This document shows, in pieces, positions 21,653 to 34,100 of a stretch of DNA of 64,000 nt. Numbering within the stretch: the stretch's first letter is position 1; the number at the start of each line of letters is the position of its first letter. Position numbers and translations under genes: made by a program. The notes under the pieces were generated by a model, which ran no database searches, had not been told where the DNA came from, and saw only the letters and a program-made list of their open reading frames with translations. The stretch covers positions 47,772,851 to 47,836,850 of the forward strand of contig NC_090245.1 of assembly GCF_037325665.1 (NCBI RefSeq). Reading direction: 5' to 3'. Origin of the DNA: Littorina saxatilis. Its lineage: Eukaryota; Mollusca; Gastropoda; Littorinimorpha; Littorinidae.

Positions 21653-22289
21653 TTGTTATGTCTCTTCATCAGCACAGCAAATTGAGTAACTGGGTTGCCT
21701 AAAAACACAACAGAATTTCAAGATTGCAAAAAATTATGTCCACAGAATCGCTTCACTGCTTGTCTGCCAATCTGGACATCAACATATGTTGCAAAGCATG
21801 ATCAAAGTTCATCTGGGTAAGATGACTTTGTAGACAACCTAAATTGTAAAAATTCAGAAGTCTGCCAAGTAAAATTTCTGCATTTTTGACTGATATTGTG
21901 ATAACTTCAAGCACTTTCCATGATCGAGCTATAAAAAGGTGCTTCAAAGAGAAACACATAAGGACTTCATACTGAAACAATATTCATCACAGAGACACAC
22001 AGAGACAGCGTGCGAGAGAGACACAGACAGAAACTGAGAGAGAAGGAGAGCGCGTACTAAAATCTAATAAAAAATAATTTTTCAGTGCCTTTGCTTTCTA
22101 TTTCTATTCATATTGTTCAGTTGAACGCTGATGAGATCCATACAGTGTTTTCCTCCTCTTTGCGTTGTTCACAAGGTACTGTTATGACAAGGAACAATAA
22201 TACAACCAATAAACGAAACAATCAACAACATACGTGTGGGTGACACAGGAGAGATTTTGTGCAGTCTTTTTCACCGGCTACCCCCTGTG

Positions 22290-22420
22290 AAGCAGAAGAA
22301 ATGTCGGCCAGACAGCGCAAACTTCAACGGGACGCAACTCTCGCACCACGTCACGTGACGCAAATGACAATTTGGTCGCCATTTTAGAGCCGCAAAGGGT
22401 CTGATGCTACGTTTTCTTCA
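22290..22420. promoter_or_regulatory. Candidate bidirectional promoter between the two zinc-finger genes
   Basis: The stretch lies between two divergent genes and holds CACGTCACGTGACGCAAATG (an E-box CACGTG overlapping CRE-like TGACG) and CGCCATTTTAGAG, a YY1-like site. Local CpG content is higher than in the flanks. The role is an inference from position and motifs; no TATA box is evident. Confidence 0.4.
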
Positions 22421-23054
22421 AAGCTGAGGATTTTTGTGGAGGTAGTACAAGCATGAGGGCAAGAGGTCTACTTGCAGTATCTTTTTTTCCGTGTTTGTGC
22501 TATTCAAACTGAGCAGTTGATCTTTTCTTGCTGTAGTTACGTATGATCGTTCTCTGAGTGCAACTAGCTCCTTTCTACCAGTGATAAAGCTGTACGCATG
22601 ACTTTCGAATTTTGTTTCGTACCTTTCCGCTTTCGCTGTGCTAGACTTGAGACTAAGTGGAAAAGGATGGAATGATCAGTAATGCTGTCACTGTTACCCT
22701 TACGGCAGTATGACTGCCCCTGCTGAGTTGTAAAGCAACGACATTAATCTGCACAATAAATGTAGTAGTTGATGTGAAATAATGAATTCAAAGCGTTCAC
22801 TGACACTGTTCAGTGCAGAACATCAACACCGTCAATGCCATTGCCAGATCTGTGCCTAGCAAAGCTGGCACGAATTTAGACCAGAATAGGCACTCCTCCA
22901 TCTCCTCCCACTACACTATATATGATCTGATGAAAAAGTGCTTACCTGTCATTTTATGAGGGAATTGCAAACTGCCAAAATTAACCTGTTAGTTTCTAAC
23001 TACATGCATGCATGCAAGTCTGGGAAATGGGAAAGGGTCATTTAACACTTTCTA
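22421..23054. other. Spacer downstream of the candidate promoter
   Basis: No convincing coding exon or repeat is seen. It may contain non-coding first exons of ZFAT. Confidence 0.3.
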
Positions 23055-23060
23055 CCCCAC

Positions 23061-23820
23061 CAGTGTTGTTGCCAGCCTAAGAAGACAATAGGTCATTTGG
23101 ACCTCCCTTAAAAAAAAACAATAGGTCCAAATGTCCTGGCTTTAAAAAACCAATAGGTCCAAGTTTGTTTGCACCTTTGTTGCAATTGGTTTTTTTTACA
23201 ACTTTGTTGCAACTTTTAGCAACTTTGTTTTTGCAACATTTTCAGGCTATTCGCGTTTTTCCTTATCCTTCTTATTCTGAACCTGTTTCAAGTCCTTTGG
23301 CATTGCTTTGATGTCGCTTCCTAGTTTTAATTGTTCATAAACTTTGCGAGAAGAAAGAGCCTGACATTCCTGGCCTACCCTTTCCAATACAGTGCCCGGT
23401 GTGCGAATGTAGGGATCCTGCCTGATCTTCGCATTACCATGCCGTAGTATTATATTGATGAACTTTCCGCTGTTTGCGCCGTTTTCGATAAATAGGTACT
23501 TCTGCCATGTACTTCTAGTATGGATCGGGTATTTCCGTAAACGCAGCCTCGAGTGTCAATGACGACAAACACGAACTCGGCATCGAGTGCATTTTCACTC
23601 GTAGCGAACATGAGCATTTCGATCGGGGATTGCTTTCCGACTTTGCAACTCCCATTCCATTCATTGCAGACCTTGTCCACCTTGTACGAATATATATCGG
23701 TCAGTTGACCACCAAAACGTAAAAACTATCGGTCCATCGACCGGACAAGGCAAGGTCCAATGCGTCTAATCAGAAAGGAATGCATCAGAGACCGAAGACC
23801 GAGGCCTGGCAACAACACTG
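23061..23820 (-). mobile_element. DNA transposon remnant with CAGTGTTGTTGCC ends, inserted in a repeat
   Basis: The ends CAGTGTTGTTGCCAGCCT and AGGCCTGGCAACAACACTG are inverted and flanked by CCCCAC (23055-23060 and 23821-23826). The empty site is preserved at about 4920 in another copy of the host repeat. The minus strand keeps pieces such as RTPGTVLERVGQECQALSS that resemble MULE-type transposase N-terminal parts. This family guess is weak. Confidence 0.65.
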
Positions 23821-24075
23821 CCCCACCTATGTTGACCAAGTTTTTTTTTTGCCGAGACCAGCTGTGCTGCAGCAGGTCAGTCAGAATTGTAGTAACTGTG
23901 TATCAACACGCAGGAATGCAGGCGTTAGATCGCCATTACAGGAAGAGACTGAAGCTAACAGTTTGAGCGGATACATCCGTACCTGGTCAGATAAAGCCAT
24001 ATGAGTGGGTACGGATAAAGCCATATATATATGAGTGGGTACGGATATCCGTACCTGGGAGACGATGAGTTAAGG
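23821..24075 (+). repeat. Interspersed repeat, second copy of 4920-5160
   Basis: It shares CCCCACCTATGTTGACCAAG, GCAGGCGTTAGAT and the GTGGGTACGGATAT block with the 4.9-kb copy. Its left part lies before the inserted element at about 23041-23060. Confidence 0.75.
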
Positions 24076-24479
24076 AAGATTGATCATTGAATCAAATTTA
24101 AAACCGTTGCAAACTACAAAAGAGCCACTGATCTTGGACTAACAAGTCCTTGAACTTGACAAACAACACATGTACCAAACAAGCAAACAAAAAGAAAGTA
24201 AGAAAGGGCATAATGAGAAGGTAGTGAACAGAAGAAAGAATATTATATATGTCAACTTCGCTGCATTTTTCCCACAAAATGGTTATTTTGTTGATCAAGT
24301 GCAGGGTAGTCAGTGCACTTGGTCAAGTCTGTCTCTTGAAGAAAAAGGTGCCACTGCCAGAGCGATGCAGAGTTTTCCCCCCACAAAAAGTAGTGATTTT
24401 ACTGCAGCACTGCTGTAAGTGTTTCCTGCGTGACCTTTAGCGCTCATTTTTGCTATAAATGATTGTTTTCAATTTTACA

Positions 24480-24569
24480 GGCATGAAAATTCTCCGTATT
24501 TTCCGTATTTTCCGTATTTTTGAAAAAAATAAACCGTATTTTGTTTTATTTTCAGTATTTTTCCTTTTT

Positions 24570-24600
<31 letters not shown>

Positions 24601-24851
24601 CCTAGTCATAGTTATAGTAAAATAGTTTTGGGGCCATGTTTGAATCCAATTTTAAGGCTCAGATAGCCCCAGATTGCACCAAATTGCACCCTTGAACAAA
24701 AAATTTTCCGGGGGGGCATGCCCCCGGACCCCCCTAGAAGTCTTGGCGCTTCGCGCGTGCGAAACTTGGCGCTATGCGCCTGCGAAACTTGGCGCTACGC
24801 GCCTTTGAATTTTGTTTTCAGTATTTTATTTTTTTTCAGTTTTCATGCCTG
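24480..24851. mobile_element. Inverted-repeat element related to 929-1240
   Basis: The ends GGCATGAAAATT and AGTTTTCATGCC are near-inverted. The interior has CCGTATTTTCCGTATTTTC, a poly-T run at about 24571-24600, GGGGGGGCATGCCCCCGG and three TTGGCGCT(T/A)CGCGC-like units. Confidence 0.55.
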
Positions 24852-24986
24852 ATTTTACTATCAATCAATGTTGAAGACTGCTTTAATTCAAAGATACTCG
24901 TTTTGAGGGAACGTGTGTTGTTTTAGAGGATGGACACATGTAATTTATGGCTGTTTTCTTTGATGGAATCTGCGCTGTTTCAGACA

Positions 24987-25152
24987 ATGGACACATTTAT
25001 CTGCGGGACGTGTCAGGATGCGTTCAATGACATGGAGGTGTTCATGCAGCACAAGCAGAAAGGATGTTCACACTCACAGCCAGACGTTATCCAGGTTCAC
25101 GTTGACCACTCAGGGGAGGTCACTGAGCTCACCGGTGCAGACGGGATCATGG
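24987..25152 (+). CDS. ZFAT: ZFAT exon 1 (N-terminal C2HC-like finger)
   Basis: Starts [13 protein letters not shown] and contains HKQKGC, giving a Cys2-His-Cys finger like that at the start of ZFAT. The ATG follows a CTGTTTCAG acceptor at 24983. If that acceptor is not used, an in-frame ATG at 24930 would add 19 residues. Ends in phase 1 at GTAAGG. Confidence 0.75.
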
Positions 25153-28100
25153 GTAAGGGAAATCACTGATTGTCATCCCTCCTCAGAGAGTGTCATTTTT
25201 CACCAGTTGTAATGAGTGTTCAACATTAAACTATAACAAATGATCATTTCTGTGACTCAGAGTCAGAGAGACGTGTGTCTTTTTCAGCTGTTGTGATGAG
25301 GGTTCAACATTAAACTATAAGTATAACAAATGATATTGATAAGTTCTGTGACTCAGAGAGTATGCCTTTTTCACCTGTTGTAATGAGTGTTCAACATTGA
25401 TTATACAAAATTATAATTTTTGCGAAGTGATGTGAGTTGTCACAGTCTGAGCATTCCCGTATCAAACTCCTTGCAGAAGAAGGCAGCGGTGCCTCTCCCA
25501 CGACCCTGACCTTTCTGAACGAGATGGCGGATGAAGGTCGCCTGGCGACGTTGCACAACCAGGAGGGTGACGGAGGCACACGCACGTACATCATCCTCAA
25601 CGATACCACCAACATCGCCTCCGACACCCTGCAGCTGGAGCCTGTTGCCGTGACTACAAGTGGTAAGGAGGGCAGTGCGGTGATAGAGGTGACTGGGGCG
25701 GGGGAGGAAACACCGCAGACCAACACAGAACATGTGCCCAAGAAAACACCAGGTACACAGTCTCACAGCAGCTTCTCTCCCAGTTTTTCACTTTAGTGTT
25801 CACATTCTTTCTGCCCCCTTTTTTGCGTGTTTCCCCTCCATTTTCTTTCAAACCTTGTTCGTTCCGTGTTGCGTCTGCTTTTTGTTGTCTTTTGTGTTCT
25901 TGTTTTTCCTGATGAAGCTTCCAGAGGCAAAAATTCTTTATCGTCTTGTGTCGTCTTTGTATCGGTGAGTACAGTAATCCTTTGTTTTTTAACTTCATTC
26001 TTTTTCAGGATGACTCATTCAATCACTGGTAGTAGTAACTATCTCAGCTTGCAAACTACTCTCTGAATTTTGAACTAGCCTTTTTTTTCTAACGAAATTA
26101 CGCCTCCTGCTGTTATGTAGAGATTGAGGTTTTGTTTTGGTTGTCAGGTCGATGCCAAAAAGGGGAGGCGGGTTTGTTTCCTGTCGTACTGCAGTCAATT
26201 TCTTGATGACTGTGTCGACAGTGCTTGACCAGCAGGTGTTGCAGTGTGTTGAAGTCTACTGTGCCTAGCAGAAGAAGACAGGCAGGAGTCAGGCTGTTTG
26301 CTATTGGAGTTATTGTGATGATGATGATGATGAGCAGTGGCTGTGTGTAAGGTTGAAGTGATGGGGGGTGGGGAGGCAACAGCCAAATTAAGCAAAGGAG
26401 GCAGAGGCTCAGTTGAGGGTTTGCTGTATGTACAAATGATTTTGATGATGATGAGTGGGCGGGGCTGTAGCTCAGTCGGTAGCGCGCTGGATTTGTATTC
26501 AGTTGGCTGCTGTCAGCGTGAGTTCGTCCCCACGTTCGGCGAGAGATTTATTTCTCAGAGTCAACTTTGTGTGCAGACTCTCCTCGGTGTCCAAACACCC
26601 CCGTGTGTACACGCAAGCACAAGACCAAGTGCGCACGAAAAAGATCCTGTAATCCATGTCAGAGTTCGGTGGGTTATAGAAACACGAACATACCCAGCAT
26701 GCTTCCTCCGAAAGCGGCGTATGGTTGCCTAAATGGCGGGGTAAAAACGGTCATACACGTAAAATTCCACTCGTGCAAAACACGAGTGTACGTGGGAGTT
26801 TCAGCCCACGAACGCAGAAGAAGAAGAAGATGATGATGAGTGGCTGTGTGTAGGGGTGAGGGTGAGTGTTTGCTGTATGTATACAAATGATTGTGACAAC
26901 AATATGACTGGGTGTGTGCAGGGCGGCGCGGCCGGAAGCCGAAGAAAGCCGGAGAGATAAAGACAGAGCCCATGGAGGCTGTACCATCCACTCCCGTCAA
27001 ACCCAACGTGCCAGAAAAAGGTCCCTTGTTTTTGCTTACAGCTGGTACCCCTTGACTTTGTTTCTCCACCTTGCTTGTAGTCATTGTATGGTAGCACCCC
27101 TCTTTTAAGACACCTCCCCCCCCCCCCCCCTCCAAGTTTAAGACTCACTCCCTTTTAAGACCCTGTTTTTTCAGATTTTTGGTTCATAACCTCTGTCAAT
27201 TTACCCCCGTTGTAAGACTGCCTCCTTTTTAAGACCTGATTTTCTCAGATATTTTGAGGTCTTAAAAGGGGGGTTCCACTGTATTGTTTTACAGTGTTTT
27301 CACATGTTTATCAGTTTGCTGTATGTTTTGGAGTGGTTATGATGTTGCTTATCCCTCACTGACGGTTGCGTGCAGACAAGGACGGGAAGCTGCGTTGCCC
27401 CAACTGTCATCGCACGTTCAACAAGGAGCGGCACTTCAAGACCCACAAGTGTCTGGCCAGCTCCCTCTACATCGACATCAGCAAGCGGGAGGTCAGGCTG
27501 GACTCAGGTGAGCACAGTGCTATGGGCCTGGTAGCTCAGTTGGTAGAGCATTGGGCTTATAATCCAAGGTTCGTAGGCTCGAATCCAGACTAGGACGAAC
27601 ATTGGTCAACTTTATGTGCAGACTCAGAAAAAGGTAACCGTGCCCCACCCCCGTGTCACCTCTGTGGCGTGTAAAAGACCTCGGTCATTCTGCCATAAGA
27701 GCAGGTGGCTGATAATACTTAAACATGCTTACACCGGGGTAACGTGACCCTTATTGCTGCTATTTTTCCACTGGGAGGAAGCCTCCCGGAAATTTCCCAG
27801 CAATGGGATACTAAAGACAGTAAGTGAAATAAAAGGAGATCCAACATGTGTGAGAATCTCTGCAGTGTAGTGAGCAATGTTGGAGTGGCTGATGGAAGTG
27901 ATGAGGTCTGTTGCATTACAGTTGAACCTGCCCCTGTTACAACCTCTCGATAATGACTACCTGTCCAAAACGACCTGTAAGAAAAGGAATAAAAGAACTG
28001 ACGATTTTTGTCCTCTATAAATCAAATTTCTGCAGCCACTTGTCTATGATGACCACTTTTGGTCGTTCCCTGGATGGTCGTTGGAGACAGGTTGGACTGT

Positions 28101-31100
28101 ATCTGGGCAGCTTGTGTTGTGAGTGTTTTGTGGGAGTACAGGGGGCTCTGTCTGAAGCTAGAATTATTTTAGTGTGAAAAATGTTCTGGTAGACAGTTGT
28201 CGGGAGAAAGAAAAGCCGTGAAGCAATGATGAGTTACAATTATACTATGGTATTGGTGGCTCCGAGAAATGTTCAAACAGAGTTTTCATACCCCTCATGC
28301 ACCGGATGCGTTCTAGAATGAACTGAAAGTGTGACCTTGTCATGACCCAGGGGATGAAGGGGAACTGGAGGAGATGGAGGCGGGTGCTATCGACGACGAC
28401 CAGGAGGAATACCGGGCACCACCAGAAGCTGACCAATCGGAGGACAGTGAGTTGGTGGCGGAGGAGGCTCAGGGGAACGACACAGCCAGTGCCAACGCTA
28501 AGGACGGCTCTTTCAAAAATATCCAGGTATGATCACGATGATTGGCACGATGTGTTGGCCCAGTGGTCAGTGTGTTGCACAGCAGTGTCACTGGTCCAGG
28601 GTTCAATCCTGAGTCAGGACAGGAGAGAAAGAAATCAATTTCTCAGTCTCAACGTAACGTGTGCTTGGTTGTTTTTAATGGCCCACCTTCATGAACACAG
28701 CCAAAGAACCTCTTGGCCCTACTGACTTACAGTTACACACACACACAAGGGTAGGCCTAGGGACTGGCGGTATTGTTACACAGCAAAACTGCATCGTCGT
28801 GTGAAGACGGCATAGGTGAGAGCTGGAGATCAGACACAGTTGTACAATTATTGGACATACAAAAGATCACCAGGGCAACAAAAGCAAAAAATTTTTTTCG
28901 AGATAACACATCAAACTTGTTTTTTTTATTTACCAATAGTATATGAAGTATCCGATTGGTTGTGAGTGTATGGTGTAAGGTTTATTATGCCATTTGAATC
29001 CACTTTACATATTGTATATGAAGTGTCAGATTTTTCTTTGGTTGTGAGTGTGTGGTGTAAGGATTATTAATAAATAATAATGGTGATTTCTATAGCGCTT
29101 TCGAAACACACAAAGCGCTTTACAAGAGCAATAACAACATCATTACCAGAATGACGCCATTGACGGAATAGAACACAATCATAAACACTTTACAACAAAA
29201 ACCAAAAACAAAACATAAATGTTACAAAAATCCAGAGGCTGCTACTGAAAATCTACTTTACCTATTGTATATGAGGTGTCAGATATTTGTTTGGTTGCGA
29301 ATGTTTGGTGTAAAGATAAGTATGTAATTCAAAATCCACTTAGCAGAGGGAGCTAACGGCTGAAGAATGTGTCTGTCTCAGCTGCACACAGACGCAGACA
29401 CAGAGGGTGGGCCTCGGGACAGAAACACGCTGGGCATTGAGGATGTTCCCATCTTCCGCAGTGAGGAGGAGAAGATTGAGTTTGAGACCACGCTCAACAT
29501 CGACCTGAGCTGCATTGACCACATGTTTAAGGTGAGTTTACTTGATGTCTGTCGTCTGTCTTTGCTACCAACTGTCTTTGCTACCAACGTCATTGATACG
29601 GTGGAACCCCTCTTTCTAAGATCCCTTGATTTAAGACTTCCCCCATTTTAAGACCTAGCTTTTTACATTTAGTAAAGTTTTGACTAAATGTTTTAACATA
29701 GAGGGGGAATCGAGACGAGGGTCGTGGTGTGTGTGTGTGTGTGTAGAGCGATTGAGACTAAACTACTGGACCGATCTTTATGAAATTTTTCATGAGAGTT
29801 CCTGGGTATGATATCCCCAGACGTTTTTTTCATTGTTTTGATAAATGACTTTGATGAAGTCATATCCGGCATTTTGTAAAAGTTGAGGCGGCACTGTCAC
29901 ACTCTCATTTTTCAATAAAATTGATTGAAATTTTGGCCAAGCAAGCTTAGACGAAGGCCGGACTTTGGGATTGCATTTCAGCTTGGAGGCTTAAAAATTA
30001 ATTGATGACTTTGGTCATTTAAAATCTGAAAATTGTAATTACGCACCTCTTCAAGAAATACAACCCCTGATTTTGTTTTCTCAGTTCTTAGAGGCATGAG
30101 AGGGTGCAAAGAATCATCAGCTTGTCTTAGGTTATGACTATGATTCCCTTTCTGGTGAGCTGTTCCTTGATTTGTTCTACCTGGCCAAAAGAATGAAAGA
30201 ATGCACTGACTGTTGTTTTGCACAGGTGCATGTGATAGACCAGGACATCAACGAGAATGCGGGGTCGTACGGGCGTGGCCAGCTGTCTGCACTGTCGCTG
30301 TACTCCTGCACGGTGTGTGAGAAGGTGTTCAAAACCCTGTCCCACATGCGACTGCACTGCCTGGTGCACACCGACCTAAAGCCGTTCAAGTGCACCAAGT
30401 GCTCTTACGCCACCAACACTAAAGGTAGGTGCATCTGTACTCAATGTTCTTTGCTGCCAACACTGAAAGATAAGTACAGGTGTACCTGTTCAATGCTCCT
30501 ATGCCAGCTTTTGAAAGGTAGATACAGGTATACCAATTGTTCCCCAAAGAATTGAAAAGCAGGTAATGATGTACCAAATATCCTACCCCACAAACTTGTA
30601 AACTGGCACACACATGTAGTATGCCAATATATGACCTGACACATGTGTCATGTAGGTATGTACTGTTGCAGGCAACCTGTACACACACATGCGGAACCAC
30701 ACAGGCCAGTACTACCTAACACATGTGTCATGTAGATATGTACTGTTGCAGGCAACCTGTACACACACATGCAGAACCACACAGGCCAGTACTACCTGAC
30801 ACATGTGTCATGTAGATATGTACTGTTGCAGGCAACCTGTGCACACACATGCAGAACCACACAGGCCAGTACTACCTGACACATGTGTCATGTAGATATG
30901 TACTGTTGCAGGCAACCTGTGCACACACATGCAGAACCACACAGGCCAGTACTACCTGACACATGTGTCATGTAGATATGTACTGTTGCAGGCAACCTGT
31001 GCACACACATGCAGAACCACACAGGCCAGTACTACCTGACACATGTGTCATGTAGATATGTACTGTTGCAGGCAACTTGTACACACACATGCGGAAGCAC

Positions 31101-34100
31101 ACAGGCCAGTACTACCAGTGCAAGCACTGCGACTTTCACTCCGTCAACAAGAGCCACCTGGTGGAGCATGAAGCGACTCACGAAAAGAAACGCCACCCCT
31201 GCGCCATCTGCCAGAAAGACTACGCCACAGGTAGGAGCTACAGTCAATCAATCAATATGAGGCTTATATCGCGCGTATTCCGTGGGTACAGTTCTAAGCG
31301 CAGGGATTTATTTTTTTATTTTTTAAAAAATTTTTTTATGCAATTTATATCGCGCACATATTCAAGGCGCAGGGATTTATTTATGCCGTGTGAGATGGAA
31401 TTTTTTTACACAATACATCACGCATTCACATCGGCCAGCAGATCGCAGCCATTTCGGCGCATATCCTACTTTTCACGGCCTATTATTCCAAGTCACACGG
31501 GTATTTTAGTGGACATTTTTATCTATGCCTATACAATTTTGCCAGGAAAGACCCTTTTGTCAATAGTGGGATCTTTTAACGTGCACACCCCAATGTAGTG
31601 TACACGAAGGGACCTCGGTTTTTCGTCTCATCCGAAAGACTAGCACTTGAACCCACCACCTAGGTTAGGAAAGGGGGGAGAAAATTGCTAACGCCTTGAC
31701 CCAGGGTCGAACTTGCAACCTCTCGCTTCCGAGCGCAAGTGCGTTACCACTCGGCCACCCAGTCCCAGGAGCTACAGCAAGGCAAAGAGTCATGGAATGT
31801 CACTGTATGCTACAGGGAAGGATTTTGTGAAGGCTGTCCTTAATCCAGCCCTAAGTTGACTTCGCCAAGTCTTCACAAAACCTTTTAGCAAAAATTCAGT
31901 GCCAAAGCTTCTTGCAGCCAGCTTCATGAAGTTGACTTCACGAGTTTGACTTTGTCAGATTTAATGAGAGGCTTTATTGCGGAAAAGAATACGTACACAG
32001 CTTTAGTCATAAGACGCGGGAGAATCTAACTGCACTTGTTTCCCAGGTTTGTGCACAAAATGAAATACATGTAGAAAGCTGGTGAGCTGTTAGAATGAGG
32101 AGCATAAAAGGAGAGTACGTAATGCATGCAGTTGTATGGAGGCAGGCTAAGACCAAAATAAACAAAGTCTTGGATACCATGCTCTGGTTATGTTAGCAGC
32201 CTACAGATTATAACAGAGTTCTTGAGATAAGCCATTATTTTGTGACAGGCAAAAATGTCAATAAGGTACGAGTTTTGTCCGAATACATGCTATTGTTTTG
32301 TGACAGACAAATATAATAACGAAAGAACAATACTTGATGTGTAAAGTTGTGCATGTCAGGCAAGTCGCTGATCAACCACATGCGTAAGTACCACAGCAAC
32401 ACACGCAAGGGGGAACAATACCTACAGAGTGTTTAGTGTATGTTGTGTTTCAGGTATTGTATTCCAGTGCGTTTGTTTACCGTGGTGTTGTTTTATAGGC
32501 AAGTCGCTGATCAACCACGTACGTAAGTACCACAGCAACACACGCAAGGGACAAAAATACCTGCAGACCTTCCTTCAGGGGAGACAAGTCAGCGGCTCCA
32601 CCGTCATCCACCAGTGTCACGTCTGTAACAGAAAGGTTGGCTTTGGCATCTTTCTTGTTGAACTTTACTCTGTCCTTGCTCATGTTGGAGTTGAGAGTCG
32701 ATTTTTGTGATGTGTGTGTGTGTGTGTATGTGATGAAATACTCAGCACTATGTGTGAGTGTGTGTGTGTGCGATAAATTACTCACTGTTATGTTTGTGTC
32801 AGTGTGTGTGTGTGTGTGATGAAATAGTTAGCACTGAGTGTGTGTGTTTGTGATCTTCTTCTTCGTTCATGGGCTTAGACTCCCACGTTCACTCATGATT
32901 TTAGCACGAGTGGATTTTTACGTGTATGACCGTTTTTACCCCGCCATTCAGGCAGCATACGCCGATTTTGGGGGATGTGTTTGTGATGAAATACTTGGCA
33001 CTATGTGTGAGTGTGACAAAATACTCAGCACTATGTTTGTGTCAGTGTGTGTATGTGCGTGCGTGTGTGTGTGTGTGATGAAATACTCAGCACTGTCTGT
33101 GTGTCTGTGTACCAGTTCAAGAAGAAGATCGACAGGGACCGCCACCTGTTTGTGCACGACATCCGTGACGTCAACATGACTCACCAGTGCGAGCTGTGCG
33201 AGTATCAGGCGAGTCGCCGCGTGTACCTGGAGAAACATTACCTCAAGCACCGGGTCCTCTACTGCTGCATCCTCTGTGGCGCCAAATTCCTCTCCACTGT
33301 CAAGTGAGTCTACCTCACTGTCTGTGTCTTTCTTTGCCTTGTACATCCCAGTATTTCAAGGGAGTCAGTATCTCTGTCTCTGTATCTCTTGGTGTGTTGG
33401 TTTTAATTTGTATCTACCATGGAATGAGTTTTTTGGTCATTATGTGTGTCTCTTTGTGTAGTTGGTCCTTTCCCTCTTCCATGTTACTACATACAGTCCA
33501 ATGGACAATCAAGTTTCAGTCAGTCTCACTGTTATACTACCGTTCGTTTGCACCTGTCTGGTTCCCACGGTGACCAGCAGTTAGTCTCACTGTTATTACT
33601 ACTGTGCCTTCTCACTCTGCAGGCTCCTAGAGCACCTGTCTGGTTCCCATGGTGACCAGCAGTCGGTGGCGGGGAGAGGGAATCTGTTTGAGCGCTGCAT
33701 CAACAGCAGTCTCTACCTACCTGAACCCGACGAGCAGCTGCCGGCCGCCGACAAACCCTTTGTCAACCTGCCCCCTGAACTCTCCGCCTCCGCCGTGAAC
33801 AACACTGCACCTGATGCTGATGTTGACACCATCACCCAGACACACACTGACGCTGACACCATCACCCAGACACAAACTGACACTGACACTGTCACCCAGA
33901 CACGCACCGAGACCATCGCAGAGACCACTATGGAAACAAGCATGGAGACCGACACAGAGACCACCAAAGAAACCAGCACTGAAATCGGCACTGTAACTAG
34001 TACAGTAGATGGGGTGGGGGAGACTGCGGCAGCACCAGAGGCGGGTGCGGTAGCAGGGGAGGGCAACTGGGGGGTGGATGAGGGAGGGGAGGCAGTGCAC

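Noticed and set aside
27524-27596. tRNA(Ile)-like sequence
   Set aside because: The D-arm and anticodon arm are recognisable, but the T-arm and acceptor stem do not pair and it runs straight into a SINE body.
30672-31071. Five extra coding exons of ZFAT
   Set aside because: The units are not a multiple of three, the frames followed reach a stop soon after, and only the last copy continues the finger sequence.
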